A stretch of DNA of 64,000 nt from an uncultured Verrucomicrobiae bacterium. GTDB lineage: Bacteria; Verrucomicrobiota; Verrucomicrobiia; Limisphaerales; J093. Position 1 is the stretch's first letter. Every line of letters starts with the position of its first letter. The notes beneath the pieces are model-generated. The model saw only the letters and a list, made by a program, of their open reading frames with translations, did no database searches and was not told the origin of the DNA. The DNA is taken from NCBI GenBank assembly GCA_937946835.1, contig CALFAV010000040.1, forward strand, positions 1 to 64,000, in the 5' to 3' direction. This document shows, piece by piece, positions 8,406 through 17,926 of this stretch. A program made the translations under genes and the position numbers.

Positions 8406-9686
8406 ATGCGGTTTGCCCCGGAAGTCCAGCGCTATCCCAACGGCCTGACGCTGGCCGTGGCGCCCATGCCGGAGATGGCCAGTGTGAGCGCCGGCTTCTG
8501 GGTGGGCGTGGGCGGGCGGTATGAAGAGGCCGGCCTCAACGGCGCCTCGCACTTCATCGAGCACATGCTCTTCAAGGGCACGCGCCGGCGCAGCGCCCGG
8601 GACATCTCCGAGGCGGTCGAGGGCGTGGGCGGCCACCTCAATGCCTTCACCAGCGAGGAGACCACCTGCTTTTACGCCAAGGCGCCCCGCCAGCACCTGG
8701 CCACCGTGCTCGATGTGCTGGCAGACCTGTTCCTCAACTCGGTCTTCGCCCCGCGCGACCTGAGCACCGAGCGCGAGGTGATCCGCGAAGAGGCGGCCAT
8801 GTACCGCGACCAACCCCACCTCCACGTCGAGGAACTGCTCAACGCGTTGCAATGGCCCAACCACCCGCTGGGGCGGCCCTTGACGGGTACCGAGGCCACC
8901 CTCCCGCGCCTGACCCGCGAGCGGCTGCTGGCATTCCGTCGCCGCCATCACGTGGCGCCCGCCATTGTGATCGCCGTCGCCGGCGCCTGCACCCCGGGTA
9001 CCTGCCGGCGGATCGTGGAGGCCTGGGCGGATCGCTTCCCCTCGGGCCCCCGGCCCACGTTCGAGCCGGTGCCGGCGCGGGTCAACGGTCCCGGCGTGCG
9101 CCTGGAACGGCGCCCCATCGCCCAGACCCAACTGGCCCTGGGCTTGCGGACCTGCTCCCGACATGACCCGCGGCGCTTCGCGCTGCGGCTGCTGAACGTG
9201 CTGGTGGGCGAAAACGCCAGTTCGCGACTGTTCCAGGCCCTGCGCGAGGACCGCGGCATCACCTACAACGTGGCCAGCTCGTTGAGTTTCTTCCACGACA
9301 CCGGCGACCTGGTCGTAACCGCCGGTCTGGAGCCGGGGCACCTTGGCCGGGCGTTGCGCCTGATCGTGGCCGAGCTGCGCCGCTGCAAGCGCCTGGCCCC
9401 CGGCGCCGCCGAACTGCGCCGCGCCCGGGATTACGTCCTGGGGCAGATGGACCTGAGCCTTGAGAACAGCGAAACCCAGATGATGTGGCTGGGCGAGCAA
9501 TGGCTGGGTTACGGCCGGCTCTTCGCCCCGGAGACCTTCCGCCGCGCCCTCCAACGCGTGAGCGCGGCGGACATCCGCGCCGCCGCCGCGGAGTTTTTCC
9601 GCCCCGAGCGTGCCTGCCTGGCCCTGGTCGGCCCGCACCGCGCTGCGGACGCCGAGGCGGCGCGGCGAATTTTGGCCCGGCTCTGA
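8406..9686 (+). CDS. M16-family zinc peptidase (processing-peptidase-like)
   Basis: A 426-residue metallopeptidase of the pitrilysin/processing-peptidase family. The inverted zinc motif H49-F-I-E52-H53 is intact, and a downstream glutamate (E129 in EREVIREEAAMYRD) supplies the third ligand. The C-terminal half has the usual structural repeat without a zinc site, including RLFQALREDRGITYNV. The size fits the single-chain bacterial forms related to yeast MPP and Bacillus MlpA. No signal peptide is seen, so it is probably cytoplasmic. It follows the LOG gene by 15 bases and ends one base from the convergent galE. Confidence 0.9.
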   Translation: MRFAPEVQRYPNGLTLAVAPMPEMASVSAGFWVGVGGRYEEAGLNGASHFIEHMLFKGTRRRSARDISEAVEGVGGHLNAFTSEETTCFYAKAPRQHLATVLDVLADLFLNSVFAPRDLSTEREVIREEAAMYRDQPHLHVEELLNALQWPNHPLGRPLTGTEATLPRLTRERLLAFRRRHHVAPAIVIAVAGACTPGTCRRIVEAWADRFPSGPRPTFEPVPARVNGPGVRLERRPIAQTQLALGLRTCSRHDPRRFALRLLNVLVGENASSRLFQALREDRGITYNVASSLSFFHDTGDLVVTAGLEPGHLGRALRLIVAELRRCKRLAPGAAELRRARDYVLGQMDLSLENSETQMMWLGEQWLGYGRLFAPETFRRALQRVSAADIRAAAAEFFRPERACLALVGPHRAADAEAARRILARL

Positions 9687-9687
9687 A

Positions 9688-10659
9688 TCAGTCCGCGTAC
9701 CCGTCGGGGTGCGCCCGATGCCAGGCCCAGGCGCTGGCCACGATTTCCCGCAACCCGGGGAAGCGCGGCCGCCAGCCCAACTCCCGCATGGCCTTCTCCG
9801 CCGACGCCACCAGCCGCGGCGGGTCGCCCGGGCGGCGCGGTCGTTCCACCACGGGGATGCGCACCCCGCTGACCTCCTCGCACATGCGCACCACCTCGCG
9901 CACCGAGTAACCGGCGCCGTTGCCCAGGTTGAAAAAACCGCGCGCCCCGGGCGCCAGCGCCCGGATGTGGGCGTCGGCCAGGTCGCTGATGTGGATGTAG
10001 TCCCGGATGCACGTGCCGTCCGGGGTGGGGTAATCGGTGCCGTAGATTTCGCACTGCGCGGCCCGGCCCAGGGCCACCTTGAGCACGTTGGGGATGAGGT
10101 GTGTCTCGACCCGGTGATCTTCGCCACACCGCTCGGTGGCCCCGGCGGCGTTGAAGTAGCGAAATGCGACGAATTCCAGGCCGTGAAGGCGCTCGTACCA
10201 GCCCAGCAGCCTCTCGAACATCAGCTTGGACTCCCCGTAGGGGTTGATCGGGCGCTGGGGCAGGTCCTCGGTGATCGGCAACCGCTCGGGTTGACCGTAC
10301 GTGGCGCAGGTCGAACTGAAGATCAACTTGCGCACGCCCGCCGCCACCGCAGCGTCGAGCAGGTTCAGCCCGTACGCCACGTTGTTGCGGAAGTACCTGG
10401 ACGGGTCGGTCATGGACTCGCCGACCAGCGCCAGCGCGGCGAAGTGCACGATCGCCTGCGCTCCGCTCTCCCGGACCACGCGCAGCACCGCCTCGCGCTC
10501 GCTGAGGCAGAGCCGGACAAAGCGCGCCCGCGGGTCCACGGCACTGCGGTGCCCCTCGCGCAGATTGTCGAGCACCGTCACGGTGTGCCCCGCCTCACAC
10601 AACTGCTCCACGCACGCCGCCCCGATGTAACCGGCCCCGCCCGTCACCAACACCTTCAT
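9688..10659 (-). CDS. galE: UDP-glucose 4-epimerase
   Basis: Interconverts UDP-glucose and UDP-galactose using tightly bound NAD. The 323-residue extended SDR has the GGAGYIG dinucleotide motif at residues 7-13, SSTCATYG at 116-122, and the catalytic Y141-x-x-x-K145 (NPYGESK). The C-terminal RPGDPPRLVAS segment is typical of bacterial GalE. It probably feeds galactose into exopolysaccharide or lipopolysaccharide. It lies between a convergent peptidase gene and ccsA, 125 bases away on the same strand. No other sugar-nucleotide gene is adjacent. Confidence 0.92.
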   Translation of the reverse strand: MKVLVTGGAGYIGAACVEQLCEAGHTVTVLDNLREGHRSAVDPRARFVRLCLSEREAVLRVVRESGAQAIVHFAALALVGESMTDPSRYFRNNVAYGLNLLDAAVAAGVRKLIFSSTCATYGQPERLPITEDLPQRPINPYGESKLMFERLLGWYERLHGLEFVAFRYFNAAGATERCGEDHRVETHLIPNVLKVALGRAAQCEIYGTDYPTPDGTCIRDYIHISDLADAHIRALAPGARGFFNLGNGAGYSVREVVRMCEEVSGVRIPVVERPRRPGDPPRLVASAEKAMRELGWRPRFPGLREIVASAWAWHRAHPDGYAD

Positions 10660-10784
10660 GCGCCCAAGCTACCCGGCACGCGGCGCGCGCCTCAACGGGG
10701 AACTTGCGGGTCGCCTCCCGGTCGCGGCGACTCCTCCCGGCCTTCCGGCGGTGCTGCGCGGCTCTTCGCCCGCGCTCCGGCGGC

Positions 10785-12701
10785 TCAGGCGGCCGGGGCG
10801 GGCGCAGGGCGAGCCGGGGGGTCCGCCCGCAGGCTGGCCCAGTACCGCAGCGGCAACGAACCCAGGCCGATCAGCACAAGCTGGCTGGCCACAAAGAGCA
10901 TCAGCCAGAAAAACGCCGCGTCCATGAACCCGTACGAGTGCAGGCCCACGCCCAGCATGTTCACGCCAAACCAGGAAAAGCTGGTCACCACGTTGCCGAA
11001 GATGGCCAGGTTCATCAGCCCGCGCTCGCCGACCAGCCCGCCCCACCGGGCATGGAGGATCAGGGCGTTCCACAACACGATGATCAACGCGCCATTTTCT
11101 TTCGGGTCCCAGCCCCAGAAGCGGCCCCAGGACTGATCGGCCCAGATGCCGCCCAGCACCGTGCCCACGAAGCTGAACAGGGTGGCAAAGCACAGGATGC
11201 CATAGACCATCCGGTTCAAGGCCGCCCGGCTCGGGGCGGTCAGCCCGCGGGTGAACAGGCCGCGCAACACGTACATGATGGCCAGGAAACCGGCGGCGAA
11301 CGTGGCCGAGTAGCCCAGGGTGATGGTGATGACGTGGGTGCTGAGCCAGAAGTTGCTGTCCAGCACCGCGCGCATCATCTCCATCGTGTCGCCCCCGAGG
11401 GCGAGGTTGTGGGCGATGATCAGCGTGATGCACCCCACCGTGGCGGCCATGACCAGGCCGACGCTGTCGCGGTGAATCCGCTCGAGGATGACCCCCAGGG
11501 CCACCGCGCCCCAGCCCACAAACACGGCCGAGGAGTACAGGTTGGTGACCGGCGGCCGGCCCTCGAGCGCCATGCGGAACAGGATGCCCGCGGTGTGCAC
11601 GGCCAGGCCGAGAACCAGCAGCCCGTAGCCGCTGCGATTCCACACCCCGGCCCGGGTGGCGGACAACCACGAGAAACAGCCCAGCAGGAAGGCCACCACG
11701 TACAGGGTCGTGCCCAGGTAAAACGGCCGCCATTGATTGTAGAGAAACTCCCAGCGGCCCTTGGCGATTTCGCGGTCCAGCCCCTTGGCCGTCAACCACT
11801 GCCGGTGGCGGGCCAGGGCCTGGTTGAAGGCTTCGGGCTGCCCGGCGGCGTAAGCGCCGGCCATTTCGGCGTACGCCAGCACCGCGGGGTGAATCTGGCG
11901 CGTCACCAGCGTCTCCATGAGACTCGCCCCCACGTTGGCCCAGGCGTCGCGGTTGGTCTCGGGATGGATCGGCGGCACGATGAGCGGCAGGGCGGTCTGG
12001 CTCAGGGCTTCGAAGCGCCGGGCAAAACGCACGAGCGTGCCCAGCGCCTCCGTGTCGTGCGGCTCGCCCGCCTCGTGTTGGGTTACCGCCGTCAGGCCGG
12101 GCTCCAGCGCGGCCTGGTAGGCCTTCAACTCGGCGAGGAAATTCGTGGTGCCCTCGGGTTGGAGGGTGCTCTTGAGCCGCTGATAGAGCACCAGGTTTTG
12201 GAAGAGCTTGAAGACGGCCTTGTGGAACGTGTTGCGCTGGGCCGGATCCAACGCCCCGGCCTGGCGGGCCTGTTTTTCAATTTCCTCGAAGTGCGGGCGC
12301 AGCTCGCTCTGGGCGTGGTAAAACGGCCCGTCCGGTGGCAGGCCCAGCAGCGTGCGCAACTCCGGGTGGTCAATGCGGAAGACCTTGCGCCGGTCGGCCT
12401 GTTCCGGCCGGGTCATCAGCTCCAGCAACCACTCGAGGGCGCTCATCCGGGTGTACTTCGCCCCCGGGTTCCAGGCGGGCGCGTCGGGACGGGTCACCTC
12501 GGCAAAGGCCTGACGGGCGCGAATCTGCAGGAGCGAGTTGCGCGCCACCGAGTCCCACGGCTGCACGCGGCCGTTGAGCAGCACCGGCAACCGGCCGAAG
12601 CCCACCACGTCAAACTCGGCGGCCGGCCGCGGCGGGCGCAGGGCGGCGAGCACCCACAGGGCAAACAGACCGGTCAACAACCAGGGCAAATGTTTCTTCA
12701 T
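10785..12701 (-). CDS. ccsA: Cytochrome c biogenesis protein CcsA (ResC)
   Basis: The haem-handling subunit of System II cytochrome c maturation, an integral membrane protein that works with ResB/CcsB to deliver haem to apocytochromes. The 638-residue protein has a signal-anchor (3-21) and a long soluble N-terminal region of about 300 residues. The CcsA multi-spanning domain follows. The tryptophan-rich haem-binding WWD-type motif is at 525-538 (WGRFWGWDPKENG), with conserved histidines in the flanking helices. The large N-terminal extension is longer than in plastid or Bacillus CcsA. Its ATG overlaps the resB stop (ATGA), so the two are translated together. Confidence 0.9.
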   Translation of the reverse strand: MKKHLPWLLTGLFALWVLAALRPPRPAAEFDVVGFGRLPVLLNGRVQPWDSVARNSLLQIRARQAFAEVTRPDAPAWNPGAKYTRMSALEWLLELMTRPEQADRRKVFRIDHPELRTLLGLPPDGPFYHAQSELRPHFEEIEKQARQAGALDPAQRNTFHKAVFKLFQNLVLYQRLKSTLQPEGTTNFLAELKAYQAALEPGLTAVTQHEAGEPHDTEALGTLVRFARRFEALSQTALPLIVPPIHPETNRDAWANVGASLMETLVTRQIHPAVLAYAEMAGAYAAGQPEAFNQALARHRQWLTAKGLDREIAKGRWEFLYNQWRPFYLGTTLYVVAFLLGCFSWLSATRAGVWNRSGYGLLVLGLAVHTAGILFRMALEGRPPVTNLYSSAVFVGWGAVALGVILERIHRDSVGLVMAATVGCITLIIAHNLALGGDTMEMMRAVLDSNFWLSTHVITITLGYSATFAAGFLAIMYVLRGLFTRGLTAPSRAALNRMVYGILCFATLFSFVGTVLGGIWADQSWGRFWGWDPKENGALIIVLWNALILHARWGGLVGERGLMNLAIFGNVVTSFSWFGVNMLGVGLHSYGFMDAAFFWLMLFVASQLVLIGLGSLPLRYWASLRADPPARPAPAPAA

Positions 12702-13930
12702 CGGCTCAACACTGGTTCGGCGGGGGCGGGCCGGGCAGGCAGGGTGCGGCCCGTTGGTCGCGGCCGCCGTTCGCGCAGGAAAGCCAGGAGATGCCCGGTG
12801 AACTGCCAGAGCAGGCCCGCGCTCACCAGGGTGCAGGCGAGGTAGGGCATGAGCCAGCCCGGATTCTGCACCACCTGGAGGGTCGAGGTGGGTTTCTGGC
12901 CCCGCATTCGCACGGCTTCATCCGCCGCCATCTGGTACTGGTAGAACGTGAAGCCGCCGTAGCGCAGCGGGTTGTTCATGTAAATGAGCACCTCGCGGTC
13001 CTCGCCGGTGGCGGGCTGGCGCACGCGCACCCGGCTGGAGAAGTTGCGCGGGATTTCGGTGCCCGGGTACTTGTCGTGGCGGGCCTCGAGCAGGGTGAGG
13101 GAAAACGGCTTGTAATACCGGGCCAGGCGCAGGGCCAGGAGATGTTTGCGGCCCCGGACTTCGACCGCCTGCGGCTCCAGCAACCAGTCACTGACCAGCC
13201 AGATGCCCAGCGAGGTGCCGGGCGCCTGAGCGTCGAGCAACTCGATGATGGCGGTGGGCACGTTGCGTTCGTCGGTGGTGGTCACCGGCGGCCGTGGCAC
13301 GAACCGGGCCTGCAACCCGGTGCCCTGCGTGACCTGGGGCGTGGCGTTGGTGTCGCCACGCACCGGGGCGGAGTTGGCCCAAAACTGGTGCACCCGGATG
13401 GCAAAAGGCAGTTGCGGATGGGAAATGGTGGTCCCGGGCCGCAGGTGCGACTCGGGAATGGCCACGACCCGGTCCACGTTCGGGTCGCTCGGGTCAATCA
13501 CCGCCAGTTCGCTCCGCCGCTGCGATTCGGAGTAGCTCTTGGTCTCGCCCTCGGCCAACCGCATCACGCTCTCCCGCTGGGCCAGGTCGGTCCAAAGCTG
13601 CCCCAGCAGCAGCGCGGCCAGGCCGAAGTGGATCAACAACAACCCCGGATGGAACCGCTGCCGCCCCAGGCGGCTGAAGTACGCGACAAACAGGTTGATC
13701 AACAGCACCCCGCCCAGCAGGTAACCGCCGGGAAACACCGGAATGCGCACCGCGGTCCCGGGCAGTTGCCAGTACACGAAGAAGCTCTGGAAGTACCGCG
13801 CCTGGACCTCGTACAGCCCCAGCTTCACCTGCGCCAGGGTGCCCACAAAGACCAGCACCACCGCCAGCGCCAGACACACCACGGTGAGCCGGAGGGAACT
13901 GAACAAACGAATCAGGGGTTCAAGGAGCAT
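12698..13930 (-). CDS. resB: Cytochrome c biogenesis protein ResB
   Basis: The partner of CcsA in System II cytochrome c maturation, holding apocytochrome and haem on the outer face of the membrane. From the ATG at 13930 the product is about 410 residues. It has transmembrane segments near residues 14-34, 62-80 and 90-106, then a long extracytoplasmic domain. The conserved YMNNPLRYGGFTFYQYQ segment and a last membrane helix follow. The start overlaps the end of the lipoprotein gene by 11 bases, and the stop overlaps the ccsA start. A longer form starting upstream (13972) is possible but lies wholly within the lipoprotein gene. Confidence 0.88.
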   Translation of the reverse strand: MLLEPLIRLFSSLRLTVVCLALAVVLVFVGTLAQVKLGLYEVQARYFQSFFVYWQLPGTAVRIPVFPGGYLLGGVLLINLFVAYFSRLGRQRFHPGLLLIHFGLAALLLGQLWTDLAQRESVMRLAEGETKSYSESQRRSELAVIDPSDPNVDRVVAIPESHLRPGTTISHPQLPFAIRVHQFWANSAPVRGDTNATPQVTQGTGLQARFVPRPPVTTTDERNVPTAIIELLDAQAPGTSLGIWLVSDWLLEPQAVEVRGRKHLLALRLARYYKPFSLTLLEARHDKYPGTEIPRNFSSRVRVRQPATGEDREVLIYMNNPLRYGGFTFYQYQMAADEAVRMRGQKPTSTLQVVQNPGWLMPYLACTLVSAGLLWQFTGHLLAFLRERRPRPTGRTLPARPAPAEPVLSR

Positions 13931-15056
13931 ATTCGGCACTTTCGACAAATTGCAGAAACACCGGCTTCTCACGGTCCACCACGGCCGCCTCGCCGCTCAG
14001 CTTGTAAAACCAGCTTTGATTCCCTTTCTGCACCGCCGCGGCCACCAGGCGGCGCCCCGACTCCGGCGCGGCGATCTCCACCCAATACCCCGGCTGAGCG
14101 CCAAAGGTGCGGGGTTGCATCGCCCCGGCCAGTTCGGATTCCCCGATCGGCCCCAGGCCCAGTTGGCGCCGCCAGCGATTGATGTTCGCCAGCGGCCCGC
14201 CGCCATCCCCGGGCAACATCGCCACGCTGATCTCGGCCCGCCCTTCCGCGTCGCGCGGGAAAAACCGCGCGGCCTGCATCGCCCCCGGGGCCTGGGTCTG
14301 CCAATGCTCGGGCACTTGAAAACGCGGCAGACCGGCCGGACGGGCTTCGGCGGCGCTGCCCGCGCCCGGGCCCGGCGCGGCCGGTGAGACCGGCGGGGCG
14401 CTCTCGAATTGAAGGGTGCGCAAAAACTCCACGAACGCGCCTTTCTGATCGCCCACCAGCGACGCGGGACCGGTCATTTTGAAGAACCACGACATGCCAT
14501 CCCGCCGCAAAATCGCCGCCAGCGTGCGCTGATCATCCGCCTCGTAACTGTCTCCGACCAGATCGTACAACTGCCCTTCCCCACCCCCGAGGGCGACGGT
14601 TTGCGCCAGGCGCGGCAGTTCGTCGGCGGTGACCGCCTTCAGCCCCACCTGGGCGCGCCAGCGGTTGACGTTGTCCAAATCATTCCCCCCCGTCCCGGCC
14701 AGCGGGATGATGGTCACCTCCGCCTCCTGTCCATGCGGACCGGCAATCACAAAGTAGCCCGCGCGCAGGCTCGTGGCCGGGCGCTCCTGCCAACCCGCGG
14801 GCAGTTGCCAGCTCAACCGGGGCCGGCTCGGACCGGCGTGCGGGTCCGCCCCGCCCAACCCGCCCGGGTCGGGAACCATTCCCGCGGTCGCTGTGGCCGG
14901 ACGTTCCTTGGGCGCCTCGTAAACACGGATTTCCTCGCGCCCGCAACCGGCGGTGAGCATCAGCAGTCCCGCCAGCCCGGCCCGACCGAAGCACCACCAC
15001 CGCCGCCGGTGACCCGGCTGCAGGCCCGGAGGCCCGGGTGACTCGAAAGCACGCAC
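13920..15056 (-). CDS. Lipoprotein with a duplicated domain, linked to resB-ccsA
   Basis: A 378-residue protein with a lipoprotein signal. After a long N-terminal region with Arg/Trp, the hydrophobic stretch ends in the lipobox LTAGC, with C38 as the lipidation site. The mature part holds two copies of a domain of about 135 residues (about 80-217 and 243-375). They share NVNRWRAQVGL/NINRWRRQLGL (129-139, 291-301) and SWFFKMTG/SWFYKLSG (189-196, 348-355). I cannot assign a biochemical function. The position before resB-ccsA, with an 11-base overlap, suggests a surface or periplasmic role in cytochrome maturation or respiration. The start is a GTG; see the promoter entry at 15063-15091. Confidence 0.75.
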   Translation of the reverse strand: MRAFESPGPPGLQPGHRRRWWCFGRAGLAGLLMLTAGCGREEIRVYEAPKERPATATAGMVPDPGGLGGADPHAGPSRPRLSWQLPAGWQERPATSLRAGYFVIAGPHGQEAEVTIIPLAGTGGNDLDNVNRWRAQVGLKAVTADELPRLAQTVALGGGEGQLYDLVGDSYEADDQRTLAAILRRDGMSWFFKMTGPASLVGDQKGAFVEFLRTLQFESAPPVSPAAPGPGAGSAAEARPAGLPRFQVPEHWQTQAPGAMQAARFFPRDAEGRAEISVAMLPGDGGGPLANINRWRRQLGLGPIGESELAGAMQPRTFGAQPGYWVEIAAPESGRRLVAAAVQKGNQSWFYKLSGEAAVVDREKPVFLQFVESAEYAP

Positions 15057-15062
15057 GCAAAA

Positions 15063-15091
15063 TTGTTAGGGTACGCGGCCACCCTTGGCAA
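15063..15091 (-). promoter_or_regulatory. Possible promoter of the lipoprotein-resB-ccsA operon
   Basis: Read on the minus strand, TTGCCA (15091-15086) and TAACAA (15068-15063) are separated by exactly 17 bases. The predicted start point, six to eight bases downstream, falls at about 15056, the GTG itself. The transcript would then be leaderless, unless translation begins further in. Confidence 0.4.
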
Positions 15092-15341
15092 ATGCCGTCG
15101 GCGTTTCGCGCGCCGGGACCTCCCGGGCAAGGGCGCCGGGCGGCAAGCCAAAAGGGACAACCGGCTTGTTTGCCGGGGCGAACGGCCCAACAGGCGTAGC
15201 CCCGTGGCAACCGGACCGGCAGCGCATCCGCCCGGCCACTGAGCAAAGACGTGCGGCTGGCGGCCCTCCGTTTTGCCCGGGGATTGGCAAAAGGGCTGTT
15301 GCACGCCAAGCTTCCCTTCCGGCTGCGCGCCGGGTCGCCGC

Positions 15342-16253
15342 GTGATTCCCGCCCTCATCGCCACGTTTCTGTTTGCCGGGTCCGTCATCGCCGCCAGCCG
15401 GTCCGCCCGCCTGCTGGGCAGCCAGGCCGCGAACTTCTGGCGCATTCTGTTGGCGGCGGTGTTTCTCGGCGGCTGGGCGCACACCGTGGGCCGCGGCCTG
15501 GGCGGGGGCGCCTTCGGACTGTTCTTCCTGAGCGGCGTCATCGGCTTCGGCCTGGGCGACTACGCGCTCTTCGAGGCGTTGCCCCGGCTGGGGCCGCGCC
15601 TGAGCAGCCTGATGATCAACTGCCTGGCCGCACCCTTTGCCGCCCTCATCGAATGGCTGTGGTTGGACACTGGGCTGAGCCTGGCCCAAATCTTCTGGGG
15701 AAGCGTGATTCTGGCCGGCGTGGGGTTGTCTTTGGCCCCCGAAGGCGGCGGCTCCGGCCCGCCGCACCGGCGGCTGGCGGGCATTGGTTTCGGCGTGGTG
15801 GCCGGCTTCGGCCAGGGGCTGGGCGCGGTGATCACCCGCAAGGCCTTCGCGTTGGCGGCCGCCGCGGGCGAGCCGGTGGACGGCGGGACCGCCGCCTACC
15901 AGCGGATTCTGGGCGGCCTGGCGTTCGTGACGCTGCCATACGCCTGGGGACTGCTGCGACGCCGTTGGCGGCAGGCCGGGGAAGTTCCGGTCCACCTGCC
16001 GCCGGACCAGCAGCGGCGGGCTCGGGCCTGGGTGCTGGCCAATGCACTGGCCGGGCCGTCGGTGGGCGTGGGCTTTTATCAATGGGCGCTGAAGACCACG
16101 CCCAGCGGCGTGGTGTTGCCCATCACGGCCATGACCCCGTTGCTGGTGGTGCCCTACACCTGGCTGTGTGAGGGCGACCGCCCGGGGTGGCGTTCCCTGG
16201 CCGGAGCGGTCGCGGCAGTGGTGGGGGTCATCGGACTGGCCCTGTTCCCGTGA
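15342..16253 (+). CDS. EamA/DMT-family transporter
   Basis: A membrane protein of about 303 residues in the drug/metabolite transporter superfamily, with ten hydrophobic segments in two EamA-like halves. The second half shows the typical end GVVLPITAMTPLLVVPYTWL, then a last helix (GAVAAVVGVIGLALF). The GTG at 15342 is chosen because the first membrane helix (IPALIATFLFAGSVIAA) follows immediately; longer starts add an unrelated Cys/Pro-rich stretch. The substrate is unknown. It is convergent with the sodium/solute symporter gene. Confidence 0.85.
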   Translation: MIPALIATFLFAGSVIAASRSARLLGSQAANFWRILLAAVFLGGWAHTVGRGLGGGAFGLFFLSGVIGFGLGDYALFEALPRLGPRLSSLMINCLAAPFAALIEWLWLDTGLSLAQIFWGSVILAGVGLSLAPEGGGSGPPHRRLAGIGFGVVAGFGQGLGAVITRKAFALAAAAGEPVDGGTAAYQRILGGLAFVTLPYAWGLLRRRWRQAGEVPVHLPPDQQRRARAWVLANALAGPSVGVGFYQWALKTTPSGVVLPITAMTPLLVVPYTWLCEGDRPGWRSLAGAVAAVVGVIGLALFP

Positions 16254-16303
16254 ACGAAGCGGCGCCTCAACCCCCGCCTGCGCGCGTCCGGATCCAGGGG
16301 CTT

Positions 16304-17824
16304 TCAACCGGCACCGGGGGTATCCTCCGAGCCGACCGGGCGTGAGGGGAAAATCGCGCGGACCAGTGCCGCCACGGCCACGGTCACCGTGGCGCCGATG
16401 AGGGTGTACCAGGGCCAGGCCACCCGGGCACGCCAGCCCGTGTAAAGGGTGAGCATTACGGCCAGAGCGACCAGCATCCCGGTGATGACCGGAACGGGGC
16501 TGCCGCGACGCCACGCCAGGGCCAGCACCAGCCCGCCGAGCATGGCGCCACTGGTCAGGCCGCTGAGGGCAAAGGCGGCGTGGAGGACCGATTCCACCGT
16601 GCGGGCGAGCACGGCCACCCCCACCAGCAGCGCGGCCCACAGCAACATTGAGGCCCGGCTGACCCGCAGGTTGACCGCCTCGCCGCGCGCGCGCCGCGCC
16701 AGGCCCTGGTAAAAATCCATCGTGAACACCGACGCCAGCGCCGAAAGCGCCGCGCTGACCGAGGACATGGCCGCCGCCAGAATGGCCACCACCAGCAGGC
16801 CCTTGAAGACCGGCGGCACGGCGGTGAGGATGAAGATCGGGAAGATGTAGTCGTTTTTGCGCACGCCCGGCCGGGCCTCGGGCAGCGCCAATGGCAGGGG
16901 ATGCGTCTGGTAAAACACCCACAACATCACCCCCGCAAGCAGGAAGACCAGCATCAGGGGGAGGATGATCGCCGCGCTCAGCAACAACGCCCGCCGGCCC
17001 GCCGCCACCGAGCCGCAGGTGAGCACGCGCTGGACGATGAGCTGGTCGGCCCCGTGACTGTAGAGCACGAGCACCGTGGCGCCGACCAGGCCCATCCAGA
17101 GATTGAACGGCATCGCCAGGCTGAACCGGAGGTTCAACCAGTGAAATTTTCCCCCCTCGGCCGCCAGCCGCACCGCTTCGGCCATCCCCCCGTCAATCAA
17201 CGTGGGCACGAACGCCAGCGTGAACAGCCCGCCCGCCAGGAACAACAGAAACTGCACCGCCTCGACCCACACGGCGGACTTGACCCCGCCGGCCAGTGTG
17301 TACGTCAACGCCAGCGCCACAAACAACCCGATGGCCCCGCCGATGTCGGCCTCGGCAAACCCCAGGATCAGTTGCAGCGGGATGCAGCTCACGTACACGC
17401 GCACCCCGGCCGCCAGCACCCCGGCCAGCAGGAAAAAGCCGCCCGCCGTGCGGCGCGCCGCCGGACCGAAGGCCCGCTCGAACAGTTGGTAGGGCGAATA
17501 AATCTCGCCGCGGAAATAGTGCGGCACCAGGACCACCGCCAGGAGGACGCGGGCCAGCACGTAACCGAAGATGATCTGGAGGAACGTCAGGTGGTCCGGG
17601 CCGTAGGCCAGCGCGGGGACGCCGATAAACGTCAGTGCGCTGGTCTCGGTGGCGATGATCGAAAAACCCACCGCCCACCAGGGCAGGTTGCGCCCGCCCA
17701 GGAAGTAATCGCGCGTGCCCTGCGTCCGGCGTCCCGCCCACAACCCAAAGCCGATCACCCCGACCAGGTAGGCCCCGATGACCGCCCAGTCGGGCGCGCC
17801 CAAGTGAGGAAGGGTGCTCGGCAC
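16304..17824 (-). CDS. Sodium/solute symporter family (SSS) transporter
   Basis: A 506-residue membrane protein with about 13 hydrophobic segments, as expected of the SSS family, which drives uptake of sugars, amino acids or other solutes with sodium. Family features include GFGLWAGRRTQGTRDYFLGGRNLPWW near the start, the SIIATETSALTFIGVPALAYG segment, the GGVKSAVWVEAVQ segment, and the AAMSSVSAALSALASVFTMDFY stretch that carries sodium-site serines. This resembles the sugar-type SSS branch, but the substrate is not determined. It lies 102 bases after the UreF-like gene on the same strand. Confidence 0.88.
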   Translation of the reverse strand: MPSTLPHLGAPDWAVIGAYLVGVIGFGLWAGRRTQGTRDYFLGGRNLPWWAVGFSIIATETSALTFIGVPALAYGPDHLTFLQIIFGYVLARVLLAVVLVPHYFRGEIYSPYQLFERAFGPAARRTAGGFFLLAGVLAAGVRVYVSCIPLQLILGFAEADIGGAIGLFVALALTYTLAGGVKSAVWVEAVQFLLFLAGGLFTLAFVPTLIDGGMAEAVRLAAEGGKFHWLNLRFSLAMPFNLWMGLVGATVLVLYSHGADQLIVQRVLTCGSVAAGRRALLLSAAIILPLMLVFLLAGVMLWVFYQTHPLPLALPEARPGVRKNDYIFPIFILTAVPPVFKGLLVVAILAAAMSSVSAALSALASVFTMDFYQGLARRARGEAVNLRVSRASMLLWAALLVGVAVLARTVESVLHAAFALSGLTSGAMLGGLVLALAWRRGSPVPVITGMLVALAVMLTLYTGWRARVAWPWYTLIGATVTVAVAALVRAIFPSRPVGSEDTPGAG

Positions 17825-17926
17825 GGGCGCGGAGTGTGGCGACTCCCGGCCCGCCTGGCCAGCCTCCCCCTTCGGCGCGGGAGCCGGCGATGGGTTCCAA
17901 GGACCACCGCGGCGGCCGCCCCGCCC

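Noticed and set aside
15092-15341. Riboswitch or structured RNA between the lipoprotein gene and the EamA gene
   Set aside because: Some GGCAA and GGCTTG pairings are visible, but I could not fit a known riboswitch consensus to it.
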